Shown here: positions 1 through 8,198 of the stretch, piece by piece
Layout: every line of letters starts with the position of its first letter
Numbering within the stretch: the stretch's first letter is position 1
Source of the DNA: Paulinella micropora
Taxonomy: Eukaryota > Cercozoa > Imbricatea > Euglyphida > Paulinellidae
Direction: 5' to 3'
Assembly (NCBI GenBank): GCA_019918135.1
Contig: WBZZ01007004.1
Coordinates: 1 to 64,000 of the forward strand
Length of the DNA: 64,000 bases
Made by a program: the position numbers and the translations under genes
Notes under the pieces: generated by a model
The model's database searches: none
What the model was told of the DNA's origin: nothing
The model's input: the letters and a program-made list of their open reading frames with translations, nothing else

Positions 1-311
1 CTCTATCTATTTCATCACTTTTTTCTTTCTTAGCACCTGAAGATTGATTATATACCTTTACACTTACACTACTTGATTTTTTACCCTTACCTTTCTTAGG
101 CTTCTAACTCGCGAGCGAGATAGATTATCTTCTTCTTCACTACTCTCACTTTCACTTTCTTCACTCTCTGGCTCGGGCTCTATCTTCTTGCTCTTCTTCG
201 CTCTCTTAGTCTCCGCCTTCGCTCTTTTAATTTTTCATCTTAGCCATCTTTTCGGCAATGATATCAGTGAAATCAACCTCATCCTCACTATCACTCTTCT
301 CCTCTGGGCTA
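1..311 (-). other. Remnant of charged low-complexity coding sequence
   Basis: On the minus strand this stretch reads as Lys/Glu/Ser-rich peptide, including acidic serine runs, in more than one frame and without a clean start. It probably belongs with the small charged gene just to its right, or is the tail of a gene beginning outside the window. No family is recognisable. Confidence 0.3.
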
Positions 312-524
312 TCATTTATCTCGTTCAGTAATAATATCCTTAGCCAAGTTCTTTTCTTCAATTTGTTTTATTCGTTCCTCCATATCTTCGTCTTCTTGCT
401 TTACAGCATTTCGGTATTGTGCTAATACATTTTTAGCATGCTCCATCTTTCGCTGTTTCGCTTTCGCTTTTATTCCTTCCACAGCACTACCCCAATTCTT
501 ACGACTTGCTTCTGCTGACGGCAT
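312..524 (-). CDS. Small charged coiled-coil-like protein
   Basis: Predicted protein of 70 residues, very rich in Lys, Glu, Arg and Ala, with heptad-like spacing in its central part (VLAQYRNAVKQEDED) that suggests a coiled coil. It is divergent from the large fibre gene starting at 577, so the ~50-bp AT-rich gap between them could hold a bidirectional promoter. No known family is recognised. Small lysine-rich proteins of this kind are common in PLVs and may bind DNA or other virion proteins, but that is only inference. Confidence 0.45.
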   Translation of the reverse strand: MPSAEASRKNWGSAVEGIKAKAKQRKMEHAKNVLAQYRNAVKQEDEDMEERIKQIEEKNLAKDIITERDK

Positions 525-540
525 TTTATACTAAGATTAA

Positions 541-576
541 TATATTTTAGTATTTTTTAATAATTATTAATATAAT
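541..576 (+). promoter_or_regulatory. AT-rich PLV promoter-like tract
   Basis: Nearly pure A/T tract containing TAGTATTTTTTAATAAT, ending directly at the ATG of the fibre gene. It resembles the AATATTTTTT motif seen upstream of several other genes in this element. Confidence 0.4.
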
Positions 577-3500
577 ATGTCGCAATATAAATCCTTACTA
601 GGTTTATCAGAAATCGCAGTTGATAGTCTAGATATTAAAAATTTAGACCTTACCAACACAAACATAGTGGGCTTATACACAGATAGGGTGCCAGAAGATG
701 CTGACCCCGTAAATCTTTATTACACCGACGGACGATTTGATGCGAGGTTGGCTTTAAAATCAACGACAGACTTAAAAGAAGGCACTAATCTATACTATAC
801 TGATGGTAGGTTTGATGCGCGACTAACTACTAAATCAACCTCTAACCTAGCCGAAGGCACCAATTTATATTATACTAATGCTAGGTTTGACACTCAATTA
901 GCAACAAAGAGCACAACCAACTTAACCGAAGGAACTAACTTATACTACACCACAGCAAGGTCTAATACAGATTTTGACACAAGGATAGCAACTAAATCAA
1001 TAGATGCTTTAAGTGATGTAATCATAACAGGCACCCCCGCTGATAATCAACTTCTTATTTACAGCACTGGGCAATGGAGAAATGTTGCTTCACCTTTTCT
1101 TAGATTGGATGGGCTCGCTATGATGATAGGGGATTTAAATATGGGAGGTTTTAATGTATCAAATGTCGGTAATGTTGATGGTATTGATGTTTCTGCTCTT
1201 GATAGTTCGGTTGTAAAACTAACAGGCGACCAAACAATAACTGGGAATAAAACATTTACTACTTATGTGGGGGTAAAAGACTCAAATCCATTAAACACAG
1301 GAAAATTATTCTTCAATTACAACAATAATATGGGCTCTATCTATTCGTCGGAGGCAGGTGGAGCAACGGGCTATCCATTATCTTTTGTAGGCTCGTCCAT
1401 ACTTTTTGCTCCAACAACAGGGGGCGGAATGACATTGACAAATAATGTTTTAAATTTTAACAGCACAACAGCAATCAGCGGACTTCCAGCACCATTCTAT
1501 GACGGCGATGCTTCAACAAAAGCATATACCGATACGAAACTGGCAAAGGACGGAACAACGGCTATGACGGGCAGTTTAAATATGGGAGGATTTAACATAA
1601 CAAATGTTGGTAATGTTGATGGTATTGATGTATCCACCCTTGATACTTCTGTCGTTAAACTAACAGGAGACCAAACTATAGCAGGAACCAAAACATTCAG
1701 CAACATAATAAATGCTAGTGCGGGGATTGATATGAAAAGTCAAAGTATAACAAATGTTAATCTTGTTGATGGTGTTGATGTTTCTACTCTTGATACTTCT
1801 GTCGTTAAACTAACAGGAGACCAAACCATAGCAGGGAATAAAAAATTTACTTCAACAATAGAAGTGCGGGGTGCTACTGCTCCAACCGCTTTTGATGGTA
1901 TCGGTATTGCCTTTGATACAGCGACAAATATAGGAGAGATTGTGGCACAAAAAATAGCAACCGCAGCCTATTATCCGATACAAATAACAGGGTCATATGT
2001 AGAGTTATATGCGGGTGATAATGTAATCGCGACAGCAACGGGCACGACACTATCTTTAAACAACAGAAAAATAACAAACTTAGCCACACCAACAGCAACA
2101 ACGGACGGGGCGAATAAAACGTATGTGGATACATTAGACGGGCAAAATGTGAAACTAACAGGAAACCAAGCCATAGCAGGAATTAAGACATATAGCAGTG
2201 GTGTTGAAATAACGGGAAATTCAATAAATGCTACAACAAAGGGCACATTTATCGTTTTCAATTCTACCAGTAATATCGGGTCAATTGCTAGTTTGGATAT
2301 GAAAACTGCAACATATTACAACTTTGAAATTTCTGCCAAAAAAATAAGTTTCATTATTGATGGGGCGATAGTCGGTTGGGTAAATGCTTCGGGGCTAGAT
2401 TGTAATAGTAGCAAAATAGCCAACCTTGGAACTCCGACATTATCAACAGACGGGGCGAATAAAACGTATGTAGATACATTGGACGGACAAAATGTAAAAC
2501 TAACAGGCGACCAAACCATAACAGGAATTAAGATATTTAATGGAAGTAGAAATGATGTAAGGGCACTGAATTTGTTAAGCCAAGCCGATTTCAATAATGT
2601 TGATATCATTAATGGTGGAAATATAACATATAATGGGGCGAGGATATTAAACCAAAACGGAGGAGATATATTCTTTTCACAGACGACTGGTGATTATCAG
2701 TATTTCTTATTTACTCTAAATACCGCTACAAGTGGAACCGCGAACCAACGAGGTTATGTATTTACGAATGTAGCATCTGATGTAAAAGGTGCGGGACTTT
2801 ATATTTCAAAACTTTTGGATAATAAAAGTGCTTCGTCTGACATTGTCCGTTTTAACAATGCGGGCGGTATGCGGTTTTATGGAGCCTTAGATATGAACTC
2901 AAACAATATAACAAATGGAGGAACAATAACGGGAACAACAATTACTTCAACCGCTGGTATATCAACAACAACAGCAACCGCGAGTGGATTAATAACGGCA
3001 AATGCGGGTATATCAACAACGACACTAACCGCAAGCGGATTATTAACAGCGACAGGGGGCTCTAGCATAGTCATACAAGGAAATACTAATGGCGGTAATA
3101 CAAGAGGAATATTTCTGTGGGACACTGGCAACACCAGTTATGGCATTTATATGGCACAATCTGGAGCCAATAAATCTCTAGCAGGTGGAGTGGCATCAGC
3201 CGTTGCTGGAAACGATTTTACTTCTTTCGCCGTTAGATTTAGGGTAAGTAATGCTTCAACTGATGGTTTTATATGGGAGAACTCTTCCGAACAATTGTTA
3301 ATGTCATTAAACGGGGCAAACGGGACTTTATGGACAAAAGGATTAATAACGGCTAGTGCTGGTGTATCAACAACTACGATCACTGCGAGTGGATTAATAA
3401 CGGCAAATGCGGGTATATCAACAACAACATTAACGGCGAGCGGATTAATAACGGCAAATGCGGGAATTACATACACAGGCACACTAACAACGGCATCAGC

Positions 3501-4257
3501 ATCAACTAATGGGGCAAAAATAGCAATTCAAGGGCAAACAGACGGGACGAATGCGAGAGGAATATTTATGTGGGACATTGGAGATTCAGCATGGGCGATT
3601 TATATGAGCCAGTCTGGGGCAAGTAAATCGTTAAGTGGAGGAACAGCACCAGCAGGAGGAGTAGGCGGAGGATTAACTTCTTATGCTATTAGATTTAGAG
3701 TGAATAATTCTTCAACGAGTGGTTTCATATGGGAGAATGGTTCAAATACTGCTTTAATGTCTTTGAAAGCAAGCGATGGACAGTTGTGGGTATTGTCTAA
3801 TCCAATTCAATATTCAGACAGGAGAAAAAAAGAAGATATAAGGGATTGTTTAGGCTTAGATTTTATTAATAAGTTAAATCCAGTATGCTATCGTATGATT
3901 GATGACAAAAAGAAATGTAGGACTGGCTTAATAGCACAGGAATTAGAAGAAATACTAACAGAGATGGATATGCTAGATTTTGGCGGTTTTATAAAAGAAA
4001 CAATTATGGTGCCGTGTCCAAAGCAAAGAGAGGAATACGAATTGAAAGGTGTGAGTGTTAAGCCAGAAGATGTTAAATGTGTTGATAGTGGTGATGTTGG
4101 TTATAGTATAGGTTATTCCGAGTTTATCGCACCATTAATTAAGGCCGTTCAACAATTATCAGATAATCTCGGACATGTCCGAGATAGGGTAGTTAATTTA
4201 GAAAAAGAAAATAAAAATCTCATGAATATACTACAAGAAATTAGAGAAAATGGCTAA
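577..4257 (+). CDS. Fibre protein with C-terminal S74 intramolecular chaperone domain
   Basis: 1226 residues. Residues ~45-145 carry four imperfect repeats around LYYTDGRFDARL, a pattern of phage and giant-virus tail fibres. Several later repeats share DGIDVS.LD.SVVKLTGDQTI, followed by short TLTASGLITANAG repeats, all typical of trimeric beta-structured fibres. The last ~130 residues begin at SDRRKKEDI and continue GLDFINKLNPVCYRM and TGLIAQELEE, the signature of the peptidase S74 / endosialidase chaperone domain, which trimerises fibres and then cleaves itself off at the conserved Ser. The likely role is host attachment. The C-terminal end contains a 20-bp palindrome at 4166-4185. The stop overlaps the next gene by 8 bp. 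A decayed homologue lies at 54.0-57.9 kb. Start chosen at the ATG directly after the AT tract. Confidence 0.85.
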   Translation: MSQYKSLLGLSEIAVDSLDIKNLDLTNTNIVGLYTDRVPEDADPVNLYYTDGRFDARLALKSTTDLKEGTNLYYTDGRFDARLTTKSTSNLAEGTNLYYTNARFDTQLATKSTTNLTEGTNLYYTTARSNTDFDTRIATKSIDALSDVIITGTPADNQLLIYSTGQWRNVASPFLRLDGLAMMIGDLNMGGFNVSNVGNVDGIDVSALDSSVVKLTGDQTITGNKTFTTYVGVKDSNPLNTGKLFFNYNNNMGSIYSSEAGGATGYPLSFVGSSILFAPTTGGGMTLTNNVLNFNSTTAISGLPAPFYDGDASTKAYTDTKLAKDGTTAMTGSLNMGGFNITNVGNVDGIDVSTLDTSVVKLTGDQTIAGTKTFSNIINASAGIDMKSQSITNVNLVDGVDVSTLDTSVVKLTGDQTIAGNKKFTSTIEVRGATAPTAFDGIGIAFDTATNIGEIVAQKIATAAYYPIQITGSYVELYAGDNVIATATGTTLSLNNRKITNLATPTATTDGANKTYVDTLDGQNVKLTGNQAIAGIKTYSSGVEITGNSINATTKGTFIVFNSTSNIGSIASLDMKTATYYNFEISAKKISFIIDGAIVGWVNASGLDCNSSKIANLGTPTLSTDGANKTYVDTLDGQNVKLTGDQTITGIKIFNGSRNDVRALNLLSQADFNNVDIINGGNITYNGARILNQNGGDIFFSQTTGDYQYFLFTLNTATSGTANQRGYVFTNVASDVKGAGLYISKLLDNKSASSDIVRFNNAGGMRFYGALDMNSNNITNGGTITGTTITSTAGISTTTATASGLITANAGISTTTLTASGLLTATGGSSIVIQGNTNGGNTRGIFLWDTGNTSYGIYMAQSGANKSLAGGVASAVAGNDFTSFAVRFRVSNASTDGFIWENSSEQLLMSLNGANGTLWTKGLITASAGVSTTTITASGLITANAGISTTTLTASGLITANAGITYTGTLTTASASTNGAKIAIQGQTDGTNARGIFMWDIGDSAWAIYMSQSGASKSLSGGTAPAGGVGGGLTSYAIRFRVNNSSTSGFIWENGSNTALMSLKASDGQLWVLSNPIQYSDRRKKEDIRDCLGLDFINKLNPVCYRMIDDKKKCRTGLIAQELEEILTEMDMLDFGGFIKETIMVPCPKQREEYELKGVSVKPEDVKCVDSGDVGYSIGYSEFIAPLIKAVQQLSDNLGHVRDRVVNLEKENKNLMNILQEIRENG
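4166..4185. repeat. Coding palindrome copy 1
   Basis: Perfect 20-bp palindrome ATCTCGGACATGTCCGAGAT inside the fibre gene. It is read as NLGHVRD. It is a member of a dispersed family in this element. Confidence 0.85.
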
Positions 4258-4621
4258 TAATACAACCAGACTTCACAGACCCCCACCTATTATGGATATG
4301 GATAATCTCGGACATGTCCGAGATAGTGAATTAACTCCCGAGTTAAAATCCCGTGTTCTTGAAGTAGAACTAAAGACTGAGGAAAAAAAAGTAGAGCACG
4401 AATTGGAAGATAACTGGTCGTGCTGTTGTATGAAAAATAGACCAACCGACAGCCGACTTATTAAATACTTATTTCAAATGGGTATCATTATATCCATTAT
4501 AACCCTTTGCATCGTAAGGCTATCTGAAAAGAACTTACCTTGTGAGGTTGCTAATACTTATGTCGGTATTTTAACACTTTTGATTGGGATATGCCTTTCA
4601 TCACCTTCTTCAAAGAAGTGA
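4250..4621 (+). CDS. Small two-helix membrane protein
   Basis: 123 residues. The N-terminal half is hydrophilic and contains a copy of the dispersed palindrome, giving MDNLGHVRDSE. A charged ELKTEEKKVEHELEDNW segment is followed by a CCC cluster. The C-terminal half has two hydrophobic segments (MGIIISIITLCIVRL and YVGILTLLIGICLSS) fitting a membrane hairpin. It overlaps the end of the fibre gene by 8 bp, so the two are probably co-expressed. A homologue with the same ELEDEWRCCC and ILCIVRLS motifs lies directly after the second fibre gene at 57.9 kb, which makes the fibre-membrane pair a conserved module. Function unknown; a virion membrane or fibre-anchoring role is only a guess. Confidence 0.7.
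   Translation: MANNTTRLHRPPPIMDMDNLGHVRDSELTPELKSRVLEVELKTEEKKVEHELEDNWSCCCMKNRPTDSRLIKYLFQMGIIISIITLCIVRLSEKNLPCEVANTYVGILTLLIGICLSSPSSKK
4305..4324. repeat. Coding palindrome copy 2
   Basis: Perfect 20-bp palindrome identical to copy 1 (ATCTCGGACATGTCCGAGAT), only 119 bp downstream but in the next gene and read in the same frame (NLGHVRD). Confidence 0.85.
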
Positions 4622-4870
4622 GCACTCGTATAAGTGGATTTTATACCAAGAAGCATCACTACCCGAACACATTAAAGGAATGGCTTCATCAAAACTAACA
4701 CACCAATCACTCATCGGTTTGTAAATACATTTAAATTTAGTATCTATACCTTTTTGAATACAATAAACACAACTTATATTCTTTTTTTCACTTATCCGTG
4801 AGTAAAAGTCGCAGGCAGTCCGCGAAAATATTTTGATTATTAAAAAGTTTATGAGTAGTAATATAACCAT
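4610..4870 (-). CDS. Small Cys-rich protein with hydrophobic N-terminus
   Basis: 86 residues. It starts with a 15-residue hydrophobic stretch (VILLLINFLIIKIF) fitting a signal or membrane anchor. A Cys-rich part follows with ACDFYS, CVYC, FKCIYKPMSDWC and SFDEAIPLMCSG. The gene converges on the membrane-protein gene (12-bp overlap) and its start overlaps the next rightward gene by about 20 bp. A decayed relative lies at about 59.0-59.15 kb in the second element, where CAYC and RTACDF-like motifs are still readable, which supports a real gene. Family unknown. Confidence 0.55.
   Translation of the reverse strand: MVILLLINFLIIKIFSRTACDFYSRISEKKNISCVYCIQKGIDTKFKCIYKPMSDWCVSFDEAIPLMCSGSDASWYKIHLYECSLL
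4825..4850 (+). promoter_or_regulatory. AT-rich PLV promoter-like motif
   Basis: AAAATATTTTGATTATTAAA immediately upstream of the ATG at 4851; similar to the motif upstream of other genes in this element. Confidence 0.35.
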
Positions 4871-5231
4871 GACTGACTATAAATACCAAAAGATTATTTT
4901 TCTGAGCAATGATTTTGCGGGAGGAAGCAAAACATTTAATAAGAATATCCAAATGTCATTCACACCTACCAAAATGAATGTTAAGTTTATCCACTATATG
5001 AACGACCAGACAGAGACGAAAACCAGAATTCTTTACATGGATAGAATTGGAATTATTGGAACATTCGCGGATAGTAATATAGCAAACATTTCAAATCTCG
5101 GTTATAATTTGGGTGTTGTAGGATGGACAGACGGACAATATACATTTAAAATCCTTGAAACTGACAGCGGAAATATTGACACAGGAAATTTAGCGGGGCG
5201 AATTGTTGTGTGTTTGGAATTCGTAGGGTAG
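4851..5231 (+). CDS. Small beta-rich protein, possible virion component
   Basis: About 126 residues from the ATG at 4851, or 120 from the ATG at 4869. An upstream TTG extension is possible but unlikely given the AT promoter-like tract. Composition is rich in beta formers with many Thr, Asn and Ile, few charged residues, and no Cys-rich or coiled-coil segment. It lies between the fibre module and the ATPase, within the virion gene cluster, so a minor capsid or fibre-associated role is plausible. No family is recognised. Confidence 0.5.
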   Translation: MSSNITMTDYKYQKIIFLSNDFAGGSKTFNKNIQMSFTPTKMNVKFIHYMNDQTETKTRILYMDRIGIIGTFADSNIANISNLGYNLGVVGWTDGQYTFKILETDSGNIDTGNLAGRIVVCLEFVG

Positions 5232-5239
5232 AATATAGG

Positions 5240-6100
5240 ATGGAGAAAATAAACAATGTCAAGGTGAAGCCAGTAAAACAAGAGGGTGATGGAAACAAAA
5301 AGGCCAAGGGTTATAAATTATTCAATGAGCCGTATGCCAACATATTTCTACTTGCCCGTAAGAAGAGCGGTAAGACGACAGCACTCTTTGAAATACTGAA
5401 ACGGACAACAGACAAAAAAACCCGTATTGTCATTATCGCTTCAACAATTCACAAGGACTACATTTATAAAGCAATGGTAAAGCACTTTAAGAACAGAGGC
5501 AACCCAATGGCGATTTATACCTTTCTCAAATCAGACGGGAATCTCCGACGTGTCGGAGATAGTGTGATAGACTATGAACTAGACAAACTGAACAGGCAGG
5601 ATGAAGGGCACGAAGGTGAAGTAAAACAGGATGATAAAGAACCGAAATATCTCCAACATGTTGGAGATAAGGAGAAACCACAATTTCTTTATTTCGGAAA
5701 AGAAAAGAAACAGACAAATGAAGCACCGAAAGAAAGACCAAGTAAGTATATTTCGCCAGAGGTTGTTTTTGTTTTGGATGATTTAGGAAGTGGATTAAGA
5801 GACAAGTCCGTAAGCGATTTGTTAAAAAAGAACAGACACTATAAATCAAAGGTTATTATGTCTAGTCAGTATTTGAACGACCTACGGCCAGAAGCCATAA
5901 AGCAGTTAGATTATTTATTAATCTTTCCAGCCCAATCTCAGGACAAAATGGAACTCGTGTATAAACACTTAGACTTATCTTTTGACTTTGATTACTTTCT
6001 TAAAAAGTATCACAAAGCAACAAAAGAGAGATTTAATTTTCTTTATGTTTCAAGTGTAGATGATGAGTTAAGAAAAAACTTTGCTTACAGATTAAAATAA
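5240..6100 (+). CDS. Genome-packaging ATPase (A32/FtsK-HerA-like)
   Basis: 286 residues from the ATG at 5240 (MEKINNVKVKP). The phosphate-binding loop is ARKKSGKTTALFE at residues ~45-57, an A32-type Walker A in which the usual leading Gly is replaced. Walker B is VVFVLDDLGSGL at ~175-190, followed by a sensor-like VIMSSQYLNDL segment. This matches packaging ATPases of PLVs, virophages and Polintons that pump DNA into the capsid. Two dispersed palindromes (5541-5560 and 5649-5668) lie in the charged linker between Walker A and B, reading NLRRVGD and YLQHVGD. This is a region where an insertion would be tolerated. A more decayed ATPase lies at 62.75-63.48 kb. Confidence 0.8.
   Translation: MEKINNVKVKPVKQEGDGNKKAKGYKLFNEPYANIFLLARKKSGKTTALFEILKRTTDKKTRIVIIASTIHKDYIYKAMVKHFKNRGNPMAIYTFLKSDGNLRRVGDSVIDYELDKLNRQDEGHEGEVKQDDKEPKYLQHVGDKEKPQFLYFGKEKKQTNEAPKERPSKYISPEVVFVLDDLGSGLRDKSVSDLLKKNRHYKSKVIMSSQYLNDLRPEAIKQLDYLLIFPAQSQDKMELVYKHLDLSFDFDYFLKKYHKATKERFNFLYVSSVDDELRKNFAYRLK
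5541..5560. repeat. Coding palindrome copy 3
   Basis: ATCTCCGACGTGTCGGAGAT: two 9-bp inverted arms around GT, inside the ATPase gene, read NLRRVGD. Confidence 0.85.
5649..5668. repeat. Coding palindrome copy 4
   Basis: Perfect 20-bp palindrome ATCTCCAACATGTTGGAGAT inside the ATPase gene, read YLQHVGD. Confidence 0.85.
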
Positions 6101-6117
6101 TATTTTTAGAATTAATA

Positions 6118-6136
6118 AATATTTTTTCATAGTATA
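6118..6136 (+). promoter_or_regulatory. AATATTTTTT promoter-like motif
   Basis: AAATATTTTTTCATAGTATA directly upstream of the ATG at 6137. One of the clearest matches to the shared motif; spacing from the T run to the ATG is about 8 bp. Confidence 0.5.
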
Positions 6137-6451
6137 ATGGTAGTTAAAACAACTCGTGTTGAAGTCATTCCAACAATCGGCAAACGAACTATTAACTCAA
6201 GCACAATGGCTGGAGGTAAAAAGAAAACAGGGAGGAAGAAGGGCAAGGGGCAGGCTGGCGGTAAAATTAACTGGGCTCGTGTTGGTAAGACGGCAATGGC
6301 AGTGAATAAATTTCTTCGTGATAACAAGATTATTTCAAAGACTGCGAATGCCCTTGGTGATGTCGGAGTACCATATGCATCTCGTATCGGGTCTACTGCC
6401 GCGAAACTTGGATATGGTAGGCAGAGCGGACGTGGTGCCTTAAAGTTTTGA
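6137..6451 (+). CDS. Small basic core-like protein (adenovirus pX/pVII-like)
   Basis: 104 residues. The N-terminal third carries a strongly basic run (GGKKKTGRKKGKGQAGGK). A short amphipathic segment follows (NWARVGKTAMAVNKFLRDN) and then KIISKTANALGDVGVPYASRI and a C-terminal LGYGRQSGRG. Small proteins with a basic run and a closing 'GYGR' type tail are usual in adintoviruses, PLVs and virophages and are compared with adenovirus core protein X. Likely role: condensing DNA inside the capsid, possibly after protease cleavage by the next gene's product. Position between ATPase and protease supports this. The family link is from motif memory, not alignment. Confidence 0.65.
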   Translation: MVVKTTRVEVIPTIGKRTINSSTMAGGKKKTGRKKGKGQAGGKINWARVGKTAMAVNKFLRDNKIISKTANALGDVGVPYASRIGSTAAKLGYGRQSGRGALKF

Positions 6452-6477
6452 AAAGATAATTGTTTGAAATTATGTAT

Positions 6478-6499
6478 AAATATTTTTTTGTTTTATATA
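6478..6499 (+). promoter_or_regulatory. AATATTTTTTT promoter-like motif
   Basis: AAATATTTTTTTGTTTTATA ending at the ATG of the protease gene; the T run lies about 10 bp before the start. It decides the start at 6500 over an upstream TTG. Confidence 0.5.
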
Positions 6500-8176
6500 A
6501 TGAAAACGAAGAAACAGAAATTAAGACCCCCGCGGGTTTATAGAAACAAAAGCGGGAAGCCGTATATTATCCAGAAGGGTAAAAAATATTATCTTAATTT
6601 TGGCAAGAAAACAAATGATATGAGCACACTTCAAATCGTTAAACTTTTTATGAAATACTTAAGCACAAAATCTCCGACACGTCGGAGATTTACACCTAAG
6701 CGGGGTATCTCAAACAAGTTTGAGATTGGAGACTTAAGGAAAGTCCAGAGTTTGTCGGAGATTGAGCAAAATACTAGAACTGCCATTAATGACCACTTAG
6801 ACAAACTCAGAAAGGAGAAATACGAAAAGATTGATGAGATAGACCAAAAAGAGGAAAAAGCACGAGTTGATGCTGAAGAAGAAAAGAAGAGGCTAGAAAG
6901 AAAAATCCAAGCCGATGCTAAGGAACTAAAAGAAACAATGGATAGGGAACATAAAAGACAACTGGCGGAGATTAAGGAAAGACAGGAAGAAAAGGATAGG
7001 GAACAGAAGAAGGAACAACGACTTATTCAGGAACTAGAGGCAGAACGACGACATAGACAGGGTTTATTGATGGCTCCACTAGCCCCGCCTATGATAAAAC
7101 CGCCACCGCCACCACCAAAAGGACGACCTCCAAGGAGAACGAAGGGAGTTATTGTAAAGGATGCGGAAGAAGAGGAGAAACATAAACAAACAAAACGGGA
7201 AAAAATAATTGATGGTATGTTTGCTGAGACTATTAGAAAGAAACGACGAACTGCACATCCTTCTAATGAAAAGATTATCCAAAAACTAAGATTTATTGGA
7301 CATGTTATCCCTGATATTAAACCATCAAGAGGAGGAAAAATAAACTATTCTGAAATGTTGAAACAATGGCTATACAAAAGTCCTATTATAACTGACCAAG
7401 TGTTGAATTTACAACAAGCATGGGTTGAATTTGATTTATGGAGAGAAGGTGCGGTAGCAAAAAAGAAAGAAGAAGTAGATAATCTCCAACGTGTTGGAGA
7501 TAACAAGGAGAACAAAGAAGAACAAGACAATAAAGAAGAACAAGACAATAAAGAAGAACAGGACAATAAAGAAGAACAACCCATTATACAAGAGCCTGAA
7601 GATGCGCAAGCAAATATGACTGAAGCAGAAACCGAACCAGAATCAGATGCGGTAGGAATTGGATTATCTCCAACTAGCGGAAAAGGTTTAATGACGAGTG
7701 AAATCAACGACATAATGAAAAAACATGACTGGTATTTAGGAACGATTGCGAGTGATGAAATATACAAATTAAATCCCGAAAAAAGAAGGCAATACGGATT
7801 TATTATGAATACTGACCCGAGCAATAAAAAAGGACAACACTGGATGGCTATATGGGTAAGTCTAAATAAAGATAGGAGTGTTGAAGTGTATGACCCTTTA
7901 GCCGAATATCAACCGACGGAAGACTTTCAACAACAAATGAAACGGCTAATCGACCGAAGTAATCCTGATAGTTATTTGTTAATGAAAGTTAATCAAGTAA
8001 AGCAACAGAGTGATACGAGCGACACATGTGGATGGCACTCAATGCGGTTTCTTTTAGAGCGAGCAAAAGGAGTGCGATTTAAATTTGCTAGTGGCTACAC
8101 AGACTTAAAAGAAGACGAAGCGGAAAAATTGAAAGCACAGAATGGTTATGGCGAGGGATTTAATACATTCATCTAA
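6500..8176 (+). CDS. Adenovirus-type (Ulp1-like) maturation cysteine protease with long N-terminal region
   Basis: 558 residues from the ATG at 6500. Residues 1-55 are basic and include RNKSGKPYIIQKGKKYYLNF. Residues ~90-240 form a highly charged predicted coiled coil followed by a proline run (PPPPPPKGRPPRR). A four-fold tandem DNKEEQ repeat lies at ~345-360. The C-terminal ~140 residues hold the protease: GQHWMAIWVSL (catalytic His), VYDPLAEY (acidic residue), and QQSDTSDTCGWHS (oxyanion Gln and catalytic Cys). This His-Asp-Gln-Cys order is that of adenovirus protease/Ulp1 enzymes that mature PLV capsids. Three dispersed palindromes fall in the non-catalytic N-terminal region. Mosaic low-complexity insertions outside the catalytic core are striking. 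Confidence 0.8.
   Translation: MKTKKQKLRPPRVYRNKSGKPYIIQKGKKYYLNFGKKTNDMSTLQIVKLFMKYLSTKSPTRRRFTPKRGISNKFEIGDLRKVQSLSEIEQNTRTAINDHLDKLRKEKYEKIDEIDQKEEKARVDAEEEKKRLERKIQADAKELKETMDREHKRQLAEIKERQEEKDREQKKEQRLIQELEAERRHRQGLLMAPLAPPMIKPPPPPPKGRPPRRTKGVIVKDAEEEEKHKQTKREKIIDGMFAETIRKKRRTAHPSNEKIIQKLRFIGHVIPDIKPSRGGKINYSEMLKQWLYKSPIITDQVLNLQQAWVEFDLWREGAVAKKKEEVDNLQRVGDNKENKEEQDNKEEQDNKEEQDNKEEQPIIQEPEDAQANMTEAETEPESDAVGIGLSPTSGKGLMTSEINDIMKKHDWYLGTIASDEIYKLNPEKRRQYGFIMNTDPSNKKGQHWMAIWVSLNKDRSVEVYDPLAEYQPTEDFQQQMKRLIDRSNPDSYLLMKVNQVKQQSDTSDTCGWHSMRFLLERAKGVRFKFASGYTDLKEDEAEKLKAQNGYGEGFNTFI
6670..6689. repeat. Coding palindrome copy 5
   Basis: ATCTCCGACACGTCGGAGAT, 9-bp arms, in the protease gene but read in another frame (SPTRRRF) from copies 1-4. 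Confidence 0.85.
6707..6726. repeat. Coding palindrome copy 6
   Basis: ATCTCAAACAAGTTTGAGAT, 9-bp arms around AA, 17 bp after copy 5. The middle bases differ but ATCTC/GAGAT ends are kept. A half-site (GTCGGAGATT) follows at about 6754. Confidence 0.75.
7482..7501. repeat. Coding palindrome copy 7
   Basis: ATCTCCAACGTGTTGGAGAT, 9-bp arms, in the linker before the protease domain, read NLQRVGD. Confidence 0.85.
7502..7582. repeat. In-frame tandem repeat in protease linker
   Basis: About four tandem copies of an 18-bp unit encoding DNKEEQ, starting directly after palindrome copy 7. Keeps the frame open; probably a disordered acidic linker. Confidence 0.8.
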
Positions 8177-8198
8177 AATATTATTTGTATAATATACA
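8175..8198 (+). promoter_or_regulatory. AT-rich PLV promoter-like motif
   Basis: AAAATATTATTTGTATAATA right before the ATG at 8199, filling the whole 22-bp gap after the protease stop. Confidence 0.45.

Noticed and set aside
1497-3482. Minus-strand frames of 69-111 codons under the fibre gene
   Set aside because: Mirror frames of the repeated fibre sequence; the plus-strand frame has clear domains.
7345-7824. 159-codon minus-strand frame opposite the protease gene
   Set aside because: Arises from the DNKEEQ repeat and acidic linker read backwards (CSSLLSCSS runs).
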